NCBI RefSeq assembly: GCF_014066305.1
Contig: NW_023501123.1
Coordinates: forward strand, 78,018 to 142,017
Direction: 5' to 3'
Length of the DNA stretch: 64,000 bases
Origin: Letharia columbiana
Taxonomy: Eukaryota > Ascomycota > Lecanoromycetes > Lecanorales > Parmeliaceae
The translations under genes were made by a program, and so were the position numbers. The notes under the pieces were generated by a model. It did not search any database. It was given only the letters and a program-made list of their open reading frames with translations, and was not told the DNA's origin. Shown here one piece after another: positions 44,073 to 55,498 of the stretch. Each line of letters opens with the position of its first letter. Position 1 is the stretch's first letter.

Positions 44073-45004
44073 AAAAGGATAAGGATTACCTTGCCGTCGG
44101 CGTTTCAATGCTAAGGATGTTCTACGCAAAAGCCGGACACCGCCAGGATCAGCAATACCTAACCTCTGCGAAGCTCCAATGGCATCGAGGCTCCATGCTT
44201 TTTGAGCCATGCGCTGGCGTCAGTTCGAATCGCTGCAAGTGCGACCGTTTACAGCAGGTATACCACGACTCGTACAAAATAATCGGGCATAGAATCCCAC
44301 ACGGCAAGCTCGAAGCCAACGGTTGTGTGGTATTTGGTCAAGCCCATCACCCACTCAAGCTCCCCCAAAGCGTCGCCTGGAGACAAAACACGGTCCATAT
44401 GTTACCCAACACTTCCATTCAGGATGGGAAAACCACCAAGAAGACTTCAACAGAAGATGATGGCTCACTATCACCGTCTCCTCCAACATCGGTCTCCCCT
44501 GAACGTGAAGAAGTCAATGGAAATGCAATCTGGAGCCCACAACGACGGCCGTCGCCACTGAGTTTCACTGACCATCTGGTGCAAGAAAAAGCGATTGCAT
44601 CAGAGAGAAGACGTAAGACTCCACACATGCAGGCGTCGAGTTTCGACATGTGCAAGGGACCCAACGACAGCAATGACCAAATATCGTTGTCTGACGACTG
44701 TGCAACATGTCCCCTGGAATATCAGTCGATACTCAGATATGATAATCTGTCGAACGGACAATATTCGGGATGCAGAGAGACTATCCACGCTCCCAAAGCT
44801 GAAGACGCTCCACCACATGCCCCAAAGACTCGAAGTCACAAAGCGAAGATCAAAAACTATAGCCATCGTGGTGGCTGTTCATGTACGACTTGTTCCACAG
44901 GATCTTTTGAGCCACCAGAAAGCATGGAGCTTGTCAACACCGTCAAGGGCATTCGAAGGAATTCAACGAATATAGCAAAAATGCCAAACAGACAGCTAGT
45001 GTGA
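44073..45004 (+). pseudogene. C2H2 zinc-finger gene, C-terminal part
   Basis: Continues the frame of 42738-43856 after the solitary repeat: DKDYLAVGVSMLRMFYAKAG, LTSAKLQWHRGSMLFEPCAG, then IPHGKLEANGCVVFGQAHH and a long Ser/Pro/Arg-rich tail with HRGGCSCTTCSTGSFEPPES near the end; stop at 45004. The summed length of all four coding pieces (470+235+1119-5+932 nt, counting the duplicated 5 bp once) is divisible by three, about 917 codons with the stop, which supports that they were one gene. Function of this C-terminal region unknown. Confidence 0.7.
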
Positions 45005-45215
45005 TCTTGCAGTGTCTTTCAGAGCACCCATCACGAGTCGGATCTTCTCAGCAAGCTTTTAAAAAATCAAAACGAGGGACTTCTGTTTGGAACTTCCGCT
45101 CGAAATGTCTATCAAGGGACGGTGGCGGCAGCACAGTGCTTATTGATTAGCCATACTGTACATTGAAGACGCCAAATTCACGTCAGCCTCAAACCAAACA
45201 TCTCAATCTCCAATC

Positions 45216-45725
45216 TCATTCGAGCCCAAGCAGCGCCAATCGCGCCGTAACATGCACCTCCGTCGGATCCCTAACCGGATCATAATACCTCCTACACTCC
45301 CTCTCCCAGCCTTGCAACAAACCCACCCAACGCCTCCCACACTCCTCCCTCTGCCTCCCCAAATCCTCTTCCTCCCTCTGCCTCCCAGTCCGGAAATACG
45401 CCCGCCAAAAATTACACTCGATCTCCGTGCGCAAATGCTCCGCTTCCGCTTCCATCGCCAGCAACGATTCGCGGATCTCTCCGCGCAGCGCTGCCGGGAT
45501 GGGGTCTCCGGCGAGCGCGAGGGCTTTTGCCAGATAGGAGAGAGGGTGCAGGAAAGGATCCATAAGCCATGGCGTTAGGGAGTTGTTGGCCGATAAGGTG
45601 CGCAGATGCCACAGGTCTGATTGGCGGCGGCAGAGGAGGTGGAAGAGGCTTGAGGAGATGCTGGCGAAGGATCTTTGCGGTGGTGGGGGTACGTTGAGAG
45701 ATCTGATTGATAGTTGGTGGTTCAT
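45216..45725 (-). CDS. Hypothetical protein, mostly helical
   Basis: Single exon, 169 aa from the ATG at 45723-45725; the frame extends further upstream but without another ATG. It begins MNHQLSIRSLNVPPPPQRS, followed by Leu-rich helices (SSLFHLLCRRQSDLWHLR, LHPLSYLAKALALAGD) and a charged Arg/Glu-rich helix near residue 110-150 (RTGRQREEEDLGRQREE). No signal peptide or membrane segment. I do not recognise the family. It converges with the broken zinc-finger gene. Confidence 0.55.
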   Translation of the reverse strand: MNHQLSIRSLNVPPPPQRSFASISSSLFHLLCRRQSDLWHLRTLSANNSLTPWLMDPFLHPLSYLAKALALAGDPIPAALRGEIRESLLAMEAEAEHLRTEIECNFWRAYFRTGRQREEEDLGRQREECGRRWVGLLQGWERECRRYYDPVRDPTEVHVTARLALLGLE

Positions 45726-46751
45726 GTTGTTGGAACGATGGTCGCGATTTTCATTAGTGTAAAAGCTGAGTGTGGCCAAGGAAGAGAGACTGACTGCACA
45801 TTTTATAGATCTTAGACGCAGTTAGAGTTGCATGAGGGGACCATTGCTCTTTGTCTTCATTGCAAACCAGGCTCTGGGTTCTCACATGTTCCACCGTGTC
45901 TGAACGTTGTGCGCATTTTCTAAAGAGTTCCGGGACTGGGCAAACAAAGGTCGCAGTGACTGACACAGAACCAGAGACCTGCTTTCTCCACGCATGTCGG
46001 ACACACTTGAAATATCTAGAATCGTCATAACAAGGTCCCTCTGCCAATGCAATGTCAAAGACGCTGATCTCCCCTTGAAAAGTCACGTTTCTTTGTAGCA
46101 TCGGGTGATGCAAGCCCCACTGCCGTTAGTGAAGGCTTTGGGTGACCAGCGAGAAGTTAGGCAGACTGGTGGCATTGAGGATTTGCCACCGGAGACTACA
46201 GCAGAATTGGGTAGTTATCTGCCGAATGCCTAGTCTTCTTCGTCCCATGATGAACTCCAGCTCCACTCCACGGTCTAGTTCTACAGGAGAAGCTAGGATC
46301 TTTTTTGCCGACCGTAGCACTCCGGGTTTGCAACAGCGCCTAAAGCGAGCCGCAATCTCTCCTTTCGCTTCTACGGGTCCTTCTCTAGCACCCAAATCTT
46401 GTTGATATCTGCGCTATAGCTTAGGCGCAGGATAATAGGCGCGACTGCTATTTGCTCCTGTGCAATTTCTTTCCTTTTCAAAGGCGCGCCTGCTGCGCTC
46501 GACCCTCTTCCCTCTTCAAAGTCTTCTGGGCTCACGTCTCTTTCGATGGGGCCATTAGCATGCATTAGCCAGGCTCTGAGCGTTTCCTTACTGATACAAT
46601 GCAGCTGTGCTCTACCTCAACAAAGTAACGTTAGATCCTCGTTTCGTGGAGAAACATGGTTCTGACTTCTTAAGCAGCCCCGAACGATATCACGAAAAGC
46701 AACGACTACACAATCCAGCACTGCAGTCTACTCGCCCCACAGGTCCAAAAC
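45726..46751. other. Intergenic; possible unrecognised 5' exon of the protease
   Basis: No secure gene. A plus-strand frame at about 46620-46740 (VTLDPRFVEKHGSDFLSS...) precedes the metalloprotease in another frame and might be an exon or decayed sequence. A minus-strand ATG frame at 46371-46565 (64 aa, MHANGPIERDVSPEDFEE) has no further support. Confidence 0.4.
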
Positions 46752-47625
46752 GTGCTGGAAAGTCTCTACGATGTTCTACCACTGGCTATTCGGGAAACCC
46801 ATTACGGGGTAACAAGTGCACCATATCAAGCGTTTTTCAAAAATTCGTATTACGAGACGGTTGTCCATGGGATATTGAGCAGGGTCACGATCGGAGTGCC
46901 ACTTCGTCTGGATTTCGGCAAAGAATTGCTAGTGCCGAGTCTCGTCTGCGCATTGAAACCAGACACAGTGATCATTCACAAAGCAGGCCAAGAATTTGAC
47001 ATCTATGATATTTGCAAAGGAAATCCGACTTGGGCGCTCATGTACTACCCGAAAACACCGAACATCTTCATCTGCCCTCTTTTCTTCCTGATGCCGACAC
47101 TGCCAGCCGTAGGGAATTGTCCAACTGTCAACGAGGCTACGAACCAATTCGAAGGAAACTTTACTGCTTTTTGGCAGTCGCAGATGTACATGCTGCTGCA
47201 TGAGATTGCTCATTTCTACATTGGCGTCACGGTTGAGGATAGCGTGGACGAAACCATGGATTGGAACTATGCGTTTTCGCTCTCGCCGATGAATGCGACT
47301 TCCAATGCGCTGAATTATGTTCTCTTTGTGGCCAGTAAGTGCATTTTCACCTGGAATGGTCGGTCTTATAAACGCTTAGTATCACCTCGTCGCTGACGCT
47401 TACCATTTAGGCGTCGACAAAGGATGCAGAGACTATCCACAGGCAGATCAGCCGCAGTCTTTCGAAGGTCGGAAGCTTGGAACGATGCTAGATCTGCTAA
47501 ATACGTCTTCCCCAGACATCGTGGAAAGCCAGAGACTTGACTCTGTACGGGGTAGAGTGTCGCCGTATCATACCGATGCTACGAACCTAACGTTTGCGCC
47601 GAAGAATGAGACTTCCTTTAGATGA
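46752..47625 (+). CDS. M35-like (deuterolysin/aspzincin-type) metalloprotease, 5' end unresolved
   Basis: Two exons, 46752-47334 and 47411-47625, with a 76-bp phase-1 intron, about 265 aa. The zinc site HEIAH lies at residues 150-154 in MYMLLHEIAHFYIG, followed by DWNYAF and a NALNYVLFVAS segment, the arrangement of fungal M35-like peptidases in which a downstream Asp replaces the third zinc ligand. Upstream are the family blocks APYQAFFKNSYYE and NIFICPLFF...CPTVNEATNQF. The C terminus VDKGCRDYP is reached only by splicing. No ATG or signal peptide is found in frame; 46752 is a GTG just after a plausible acceptor (CCACAG), so at least one 5' exon is missing or decayed. Probably secreted if intact. 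Confidence 0.65.
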
Positions 47626-48543
47626 GAAACTCGTGGAATACGCGTGTGCGGTCCAAAGCATCTTAGGTTCGCGACACTTCTGCCCTGAGTATCGATGTAG
47701 CTGATGCAGATGCCGTCGCCTCTGTATATGTACATGTCATGGCCGGAGCGGAAAGAGAAAGGAGAGAGGAAATGCGCCCCATCGTAGGGTGGTATAGTAT
47801 GAATTGTGAGCCATTGTAAGGTCACAGCATGTCCTGTGACAAAAAAAAGAGCGCTTACTCCGCTTGGTAGAGGGAACAGACTCCGAAAACATCTAGTTTG
47901 CTCAAATCTGATGTATTGGCCACGCGCTCCGCTCTGATTGCTCATCCTCCCGACAATATTTGACGGGAACCACTTCATGAGTTCTGAGCTATTAATGATT
48001 TCTTTCTCACATCACCATACAGTTATGGTCAGCATTAGCTAGATCCTGGATCTCAGAGTAACGGTAAAAGCAATGCGCCAAGCTGGGAGGCGAAAAGGAG
48101 TCACGTGATACAATCCTGAAACTTGTGACCGAGAATATCCGTACGTCGTACCTCAATCTTGCTCCAACTCTTGACAAAACAAATGCGTCTCCCTTTCAAA
48201 AGCTCACTCCTGTAAGTTCACAAACTGTCAGTGTTGTATTGCCTTGTTGATATGCGACATGAACAAAGGAAGCCACAATAGCCTTTGTCCTCTCATTGTC
48301 GAGTATCGCACCTTCCGATATCAACCCCTCGTACCTGAGCCCTTGGAAATCCTAGCACCAGTCTTCGGCCCCCAACCTCATCTCGAGTCCTTGTTCAAGA
48401 CGTCATTACGTGCTTGGTGTTTTATCAAAGGATTCACCGCATCCTCAACGTCACATCGCGTTGCTTTTATCGCGCCACGCCAAAAAATCGCGCTCGCCAT
48501 TTCACAACACGATTAACCGTTCTTTAAGGACAGATCCTCCATT
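47626..48543. other. Intergenic, no gene seen
   Basis: Contains the promoter and probable 5' untranslated region of the gene at 48544; a plus-strand frame at 48256-48516 has no recognisable content. Confidence 0.45.
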
Positions 48544-49833
48544 ATGCAGCCTGGAGAGTGCACCGCCTCCATCGGCAGCTCGGAAGACCCTACAACAACG
48601 CAAATCATCACGGATAACGCCGACTGGCTAGAAAAGATTACCCTTGACTCATCCGATTACATCCTTCCGTCAGCCGAGGTCAATTTCGAGCCCCCCGACG
48701 ACACCGATTCAGCAGACGAAGATGCCGCTCTAGTCGCACACTTGTGGGACAGAGACCACGCCTCTGACCTTGAGGCGTACGAATGGAATTCCGACGACCT
48801 CGTGAGCGAGGCCTGCTCAGATGATGGAAACGCTTCTGAGGAGGAGCTCCCAAGGTTGGCCCGTAAGGACGAGTTTGAGCAGGGTATACGGCGAGAGGGG
48901 ACTTGGACGAGGGAGTACCGCGAGCGGTGGGAGGAGCATCATCTTTTCTATAAGTCGAAGATACAGTCACGGTTGGAGACCTCCGGGGATGAAAAGGGGA
49001 ATTATGAGGGGCATTCCTGTGTCTCGGAGAGTGCTTGGAGCGCTGCGGGGGAGCAGGGTTGGAGTACCCCTGCGACTTCTGGTGGTGGGGATTGGACTAC
49101 GAATTGGACAGCAGGGGATGGCTGGACCGAATGGAAGAAGGAAGATCCAGAACCTTGGACCCAACCCGGCACTCCATCACCGCAAGATACGGATATCGTT
49201 GATGCGGACGGATCTGCAAGAACAAATGAGGATTCTGGTGAGCTAAATTCCTGGAAACAATCATCGGGGTTGGGACACCTTAGTAAGAGGACTGCTTACA
49301 AGGAATCACGCAGCACTCCAACCGTCTCCCACTTCTCCAAGTCTACCCATACCTTACCCACCACCCCTTCATCCTTGTACGATGGACCCACTATTGCAAA
49401 CCTCGACGACAGCACCGCCCTTCCTCCTCCTACCTCCTCCCAACTCGCCAAAACAGCCCTTCGAAACCCAAAGCGGACCGCAAGATTCGGAGACCCAGAG
49501 CCTGTGAATGCAAAAGCAACCAGCTGCTCCGACCTCGCACTCGACGCAAAGATACTGGACAACTTTCTCGACACTTGCATTGAGAAGACACAAGCTCTGC
49601 TCGCAGATGCGAAAAAAGTCCTCACATTACAGGCGCGAGTCGAGGAGATCTCGGAGCCTGTAGAAAATGAAGGACGGTCTTCTCACGTGCAGAAGGCCGC
49701 GCCAGGTGGCGAAGTGAGAGCACCGGGAGCGCTGTTGGAGGAGACTGTCATCACTCCCGCAGAGATCGTCAGGGTCGAAGGCTGGTGGAAGGTAAAGGGC
49801 TGCGACACGTGGACGAAAGCTCCTGGCCCGTGA
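48544..49833 (+). CDS. Hypothetical acidic, Trp-rich protein
   Basis: Single exon, 429 aa, from the ATG at 48544. The first 110 residues are strongly acidic (Asp/Glu clusters such as DDTDSADEDAA). A short basic stretch TWTREYRERWEEHHLFYKSK follows. Residues about 155-205 are unusually rich in Trp within Gly/Ser/Thr context (GWSTP, GGGDWTTNWTAGDGWTEW). Then a Ser/Thr/Pro-rich linker, a helix LALDAKILDNFLDTCIEKTQALLADAKKV, and the ending WWKVKGCDTWTKAPGP. No signal peptide or membrane segment. I do not recognise the family. Its 3' end lies 186 bp from the DIRS-like element. Confidence 0.65.
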   Translation: MQPGECTASIGSSEDPTTTQIITDNADWLEKITLDSSDYILPSAEVNFEPPDDTDSADEDAALVAHLWDRDHASDLEAYEWNSDDLVSEACSDDGNASEEELPRLARKDEFEQGIRREGTWTREYRERWEEHHLFYKSKIQSRLETSGDEKGNYEGHSCVSESAWSAAGEQGWSTPATSGGGDWTTNWTAGDGWTEWKKEDPEPWTQPGTPSPQDTDIVDADGSARTNEDSGELNSWKQSSGLGHLSKRTAYKESRSTPTVSHFSKSTHTLPTTPSSLYDGPTIANLDDSTALPPPTSSQLAKTALRNPKRTARFGDPEPVNAKATSCSDLALDAKILDNFLDTCIEKTQALLADAKKVLTLQARVEEISEPVENEGRSSHVQKAAPGGEVRAPGALLEETVITPAEIVRVEGWWKVKGCDTWTKAPGP

Positions 49834-50018
49834 TAAGCAAAATGACGCAACCGTTCCCGTGCTGTAGTCCCTTGCGCTGAGAAGTAACGCCTAATATATT
49901 TGCCATCATAGTGCAGCGCGCAGGGCATTATTGGTTGTCTCGCATGCTAGCTGCGTATTTCCTATATACGCATTTTAGTTTCCACGATGATGAGGTGAAA
50001 TTCCTTACTTCGGATACT

Positions 50019-50235
50019 CGCAACAGTGGGACTGTGAGTTAGTGGGTCCATTATGAGGCCATAGCGTTGGTGGCTGTTTGATCAACCGTTCGTGTTGGTA
50101 CCCTTGTTGGTACCCCTGTTGGTACCCCGGCAAGGGGTTGGGGACAGATGTCCAGTACGAGCTATATAGCCACCTGTTTTACACCTGTTAACGGCTCTTC
50201 ATTCGATTTCGTCTCTTTTAGAGCTATATTATTTT
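50019..50235 (+). repeat. A1 terminal repeat of the DIRS-like element
   Basis: 217 bp, nearly normal base composition; contains three tandem TTGGTACCC units. Matches 54358-54575 (RIP-mutated) and, inverted, 43857-44072. Confidence 0.8.
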
Positions 50236-53200
50236 TCTTCTTCTTTTATAATTAAGTCTATATAAATTAATCTTTATTTAACTATTATAAGTACTATTTA
50301 ACTACTATAAATATACTCTATACTCTTATATACTTCGTAATAGCCTTCGCCGCTATTATTAGATTTAAAAAAGCGATTAAATATATTACCCTCGCCTTTA
50401 AAATTATTAAAAAGATCTTTAACGTAGTTAATAATATTAATAAGACTCTTAAGACTAAAAAGGCTTTCAAGACTATTAAGGCTAAAATATCTTCTCTTCG
50501 CGAGAATATTCTTATATATAATACGTTATCGAATATTATAAGCTCGGATTAGGTGAATAAAACGCCTTTATCTACTATTAAAGTAGATCTTTAAGAATTA
50601 ATAGCCTAGCTATTTAAGGTCTAAGAGAAGCGAAATAATTACTATTCTTATAAGGGTAGAATTTATAAGTTACGCCGTTATTACCGCCGCTATAATCGTA
50701 ATTATTATTATTATTACTCGAATATATTAAATTTAGATTTATTTAATTTTAAATCGAATTAGAAGAAAAGAAGAGAGATTTTCTTTCGTTATATAAAAGA
50801 TAAGAAGTTCTTTTTTAGTATTATTAAAAGATTTCGAAGTATAAATATTAAATACTTTAAATAAATCTTCTTTAAGATCTTTAAGATTAAAAATTTCGCT
50901 AAGTTAGCCTATATATATACTATCTTAACTAAAAAGAATAAGAATATTAATAGCTATAATTATATAATATACTACTTTTATATATACTTAATAACTATTA
51001 GCCGCTTTATATATATTAGCGTAAAGAAAGACTTAAATAAGATTTTATATATATATACTATTCGCCTATTACGATTATCTATTATCTATAGATTTAACTT
51101 TATTCTCGCTTATTATCTCGCCTTTATTACTATATATATTTAAAATAACTAAAATAATCTTAAGATCTAGAAAGCGAATAATTAGAGTTATAAAAATCTT
51201 CTTATATTTAAAGAAACTTATATAAGTAATAATAAGCTAAATACCGCTACGCCTAGCCTTAATAAGCCCGTTACCGTCGAAGAAAGTAGAATTTATAAGA
51301 ATTTTAATAGAGGTAACTATTTTCGCGAGCGCTATATTTATTTATATATTTATATAATCTATTAATAAAATCATTTAATAGATAAGTACTCTAAGGCCTT
51401 AAACTTAGCTATAAATAACTTTAATTATTTACTATTAGATAATCGTATTATTAAGATAGAATAACTTCTAGAATACTCGTAGATATCTTAGTCGCTATAA
51501 TATATATCTAAGAGGTTCTTATACGCGCTATATAACCTATTAAACTTAAATTTATCTTACTAGAAATTGTTAATAATTAATAATTAGTCTAAATAATTAA
51601 ACAATTATTCGGATCTAATATTTATTAAGACTATTTCGATTATTCTTCGAAAGAGCGTTAAGATAGATTTTCGAGGCTATATTTTAGTCTATCGTAATTA
51701 AAATTATTTATTAATATATTAAGTACTCTAAATACTATTAATAAATCTTTAAAAATAGCTTTAATAATATCGTCTAATCGAGGTTAATTCTTAGAATAAG
51801 CTCTACTACGTCTATTCGCTACTTAATTTAATATCGAAATATAATAGAGATTAAAGATAAATTTATAATCTCTTATTTCTATATAACTACTTAGTTAATA
51901 ATAATATTTAAGCGAAGTAAAGCGTATTAAAATATATTATATATAATAATATAGTAGTAGTATTATTATAGAAAGACTTAAAGATTTAATTTATTAAAAG
52001 AGATCTTAAAGACGTCTTTAGATATATACTCGTCGCTATATCGAACTAATAACTATTTAGTTTTAATTATAATAAACGCTATTAAAAAGAACGATATCTA
52101 TTATTTAAATTATATATATTATTATTTCTATTTAATCTCTTTATAAAGACTCTTATTTAGATCTTAATCGCGATTCTTCTATAAAAAATAATATTCTATT
52201 ATCTAGACGATTTCTTTATAATTCTTTTATTAAGTAATAATATAATTATATATATCTAATAGTTCGATTAGCTATATAGCGAATTAAGTCTTTAAATTAA
52301 TTATATAAAGAATATTATAAGTTTTATAGTCGATTTTCTAAAAATCAAATTCGATAGTATTTATATATAGACGAGACTCCCCTTAAATAAACTAACTAAA
52401 ACGAGAACTACGATTAAAAACCTTTTAAAAAGAATAATTATCTTATATTAGAAGCTCGAGTTAATAATTAGCTTTCTCTCTTTTACTATTAAAGTCGTAA
52501 TTTTAAAAAGAGTATTCTTAAGGCGATTTTTTAATATCCTTTAAAGACTTATAATAATTATACGAATTATAGATAATATAAGAGTAGACTTATTATAGTA
52601 AAATACCTTTTTAAAATATTAGAATAATATCGCCTTAATACGCTATGTCGATAGTCGAGTTATATAATATATATAAATTAATACGTCTAGAAAATTTGAT
52701 ATAAGAGGCTATATTCTCGACTATCTCGATTATATTTAATCGATTTAGCTTAAAGACGTTTTTAGTATTAAAATAGCTATATATTATTATTTTAAAGATA
52801 TATAATTTAAAGAAATAAAGGTCGTTTATTACGCGATAAAGCTATAATTATATTAGTTATAAGAATCTCGCTTAATTCTTTACTACGATAACGTTATATA
52901 CGTTAATAAATTATATAAATTCTCTATATAAAGGCTAGCTATAGCTTTATTACGCGATATAGCTATACTAATAACTACTTACGATATTATAATAGTATTT
53001 ACTTAAATATCTATAAAGATTAATTAGCTGATTAATAATCTATTATATTTTTAATATCGAAAAATTGCTAACGTATATCTATAGCTAAAAGATCTTATAT
53101 CTCCGCTGAAATAGAATAAGATTTATTAGAATATTAGTATAATTAGATTATACTATCTTAAGAGACCATACGACTTCTTTAATAAGGGCTTACTATTAAA

Positions 53201-54200
53201 ATTAGAAAGATATATATAATTTTAATAAGATTTTATACGATCTATTACGCATTTATAGAAATTTAATCTCTCTTTTTAATAACTATAAATACTTTTATAA
53301 GCTAAATTATTAATCTAAGCACTCGCCGCGTTAAGTTAAAGTCTATAAAGATATATCTTATCGATCTTAGATTAGTCTATATAGATATAGAATTTAATAA
53401 TCTCTTAATATTTTATTATTCTTAATTATAACGTATTATTATAGATAGTCGATATTTTTATAACGAAGTTAATATAAAGAAAAGACGTCTAATTACTAAG
53501 AATCTATTACTTTAAATTCTTTCTTATTTTAATAAGTTAATCTATACTAGAGCGACTCTATATATCTTCTTTTATCTCGTCTTTATAATATTTCTATATA
53601 TAAATAAGTTTACTTATAATAAGCGAGATCTTTAATAAAAGAACTTCGGCGAATAGTTTCTTATACGTCGCTTAATAAGGCTATTTAATAATTATCTAGA
53701 ACTTATACTTTTAGCGTTTAAAACGAACTTATTTCGCTATAGAATTATACTTATAATAGTTATATTAAGCGATAATATATATATAGTTAAAGTCTTATAT
53801 TATCTCTTTAGATAGAAAGCTTTATTTAATATATCGCTATTTTAATTAAAGAGCTTCTTCTTTACTAGAGAGACCGTTATTAATAATCTCCGCGAGGTAT
53901 TAACGTTACTTAGTATTAAGAGCTATTATTTAGATTATTTTTTTTATAGAGAGATTATAATATTAGTATATAATATCGATCTTAGTAATAATAAGATTTA
54001 ATTATTAAGCCGTTAAAAGTTAGATTTCTATCGTCTATATATCGTTACTTATCTAGCTTATATACTTAAAGTATTATTATAATATTAATATTTTTTAGTC
54101 TATTTACGCTAGTACTATCGATCTCTACTATTTATTATAATAAATATCGTTAAAAGTCTTTCTTAAGACCTTTACTCTTTTTAAACGATATTTTAGATTT
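50236..54200 (+). pseudogene. DIRS-like gag, reverse transcriptase-RNase H and probable recombinase, RIP-degraded
   Basis: Plus-strand remnants with Gln and Trp codons turned into stops. At about 51297-51400: KNFNRGN-Y-FRER-Y-IYLYIYIIY, the spacing of a gag Cys/His segment in which Cys codons became Tyr. From 52002 in one frame: DLKDVFRYILVAIS, FSFNYN, LFLFNLF, the catalytic YLDDFF at 52200-52217, then FLKIKFDSIYI, LPLNKL and FLRRFFNIL. In the same frame at 52872 onward: LILYYDNVIYVNKLY, ITTYDIIIVFT and INQLINNLLYF, the order of DIRS RNase H (CDN, then a WI...N..AD.LSRF block). Downstream (53100-54150) I infer the tyrosine recombinase from position only. Not functional. Confidence 0.7.
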
Positions 54201-54357
54201 TAAGAGTTTTCTAGCGCTAAGAGATCTTTTTTAAATCATTTATATATCTAAAAAAGGTCTTAGTTATCTTAGTATTAAATATATCTAATTATCTATTTAT
54301 ATATCTACTTATATATATATTATTTTATATATAATCTTACTATTTACGAGTATTAAT
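54201..54357 (+). repeat. B1 repeat of the DIRS-like element
   Basis: 157 bp, direct copy of 54636-54792 after allowing C-to-T and G-to-A changes (GAGTTTTCTAGCGCT start, GAGYAYTAAY end). Ends exactly where A2 begins. Confidence 0.7.
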
Positions 54358-54575
54358 CGTAATAGTAGAATTATAGATTAATAGATCTATTATAAAGTTA
54401 TAGCGTTAATAGCTATTTAATTAGCCGTTCGCTATTAATACCCTTATTAATACTTCTATTAATACTCCGATAAGGGGTTAAGGATAGATATCCAGTACGA
54501 GCTATATAGCTATCTATTTTACATCTATTAACGGCTCTTCATTCGATTTCATCTCTTTTAGAGCTATATTATTTT
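54358..54575 (+). repeat. A2 repeat of the DIRS-like element
   Basis: RIP-mutated copy of A1; keeps CCAGTACGAGCTATATAGC and GGCTCTTCATTCGATTTC. Confidence 0.8.
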
Positions 54576-54635
54576 TCTCTCACCCACTCACACCTATATA
54601 TAGCCTTATTTCACTCCAGGTTATATCGCTCAGAT

Positions 54636-54792
54636 ATAGGAGTTTTCTAGCGCTGGAAGGCCTTTTTTAAACTATTTGTATGTCTAAAAAGGTCTTAGCT
54701 GTCCTAGTATTGGATATGTCCAATTACCTATCTATATATCTACTTGTGCATGCGTTGTTTTGTGTATGGCCTCACTGTTTGCGAGCACTAAC
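54636..54792 (+). repeat. B2 terminal repeat of the DIRS-like element
   Basis: Near-normal base composition; partner of B1. About 60 bp between A2 and B2 are not clearly matched elsewhere. Confidence 0.7.
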
Positions 54793-55498
54793 TACAGAAT
54801 GACTGCCGCGGCTCATTCTGCTCTTGTTGCGTGGTACTGCGTCTTTTGGAGCATAGCGGACGAGATCCCTAACACCGTCGAACGTCTTCCCCCCCTCTGT
54901 ATATCTATTCTTACTAGATACAACACTCACCGCCATCCTCTCCTCTGCTCTCCTCGCCATCTCTCGACGCTGCTAGACCGCATACAAGCTTCTCGCACCC
55001 ATCGCCCATCATGGTCACGACAAAGGAAAAAACCTCTCACATACTCGTCGAAAACAACGAAAACAAAAGAAAGAAGATTCATCTTTGTCTCTTGTAGTGG
55101 AGAAAAACAACGACAACAAAGGGGTTCCCGAATATCATTTGTGCTCGCGTCTTCACAGCACGAGTTTCTTTGTTAGTAATTCTAAAAATTGTCTCTTTTC
55201 CTGGGGCCAATGTTCAGAAAGAAAGAAAGAATTGCCCATCTCATTCGACATCTTTCCGACACATTCCAATCCTAGTACAATTCCCAATGCCCTCTCTCGC
55301 TATCTGCACTCTCACCCTACAGCAGTAAACAAACGACCGCAAAAGCAGCCACTGGCTCCTTCTCTGCTTCTCTTACCTCGCCAGATAGAACGTCCACGCA
55401 GGCCGTGCCACACCACCCATTCAAGCCGAAGCAAACCAAACCCTACAACCAACACCAAAATCAAACCCAAAATCAACTCCAAATTCAAATCCACCACC
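54793..55498. other. Region right of the DIRS-like element, no secure gene
   Basis: Plus-strand frames are open here but show no domain; C-rich/A-rich leader-like sequence (CCAAC, AAATC repeats) precedes the next ATG, suggesting a 5' untranslated region. Confidence 0.4.

Larger units (their letters stand above)
50019..54792 (+). mobile_element. DIRS-like tyrosine-recombinase retrotransposon with split direct repeats (PAT/Ngaro type)
   Basis: Architecture A1 (50019-50235), coding interior, B1 (about 54201-54357), A2 (54358-54575), B2 (about 54636-54792). A1 and A2 are direct copies, as are B1 and B2, and B1 abuts A2. This A1-ORFs-B1-A2-B2 order is the split-direct-repeat layout of PAT and Ngaro elements. 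The interior encodes on the plus strand a zinc-knuckle-like gag segment, a reverse transcriptase with YLDD and the DIRS-type RNase H. No target duplication is evident. The interior, B1 and A2 are strongly RIP-mutated; A1 and B2 hardly at all. I place the recombinase downstream of RNase H but cannot see its catalytic Arg/Tyr. Confidence 0.75.

Noticed and set aside
50019..54575. Ordinary LTR retrotransposon with A1 and A2 as LTRs
   Set aside because: The B1/B2 repeats around A2, the DIRS-style RT/RNase H and the lack of target duplications fit split direct repeats better; no integrase or protease motif was found.
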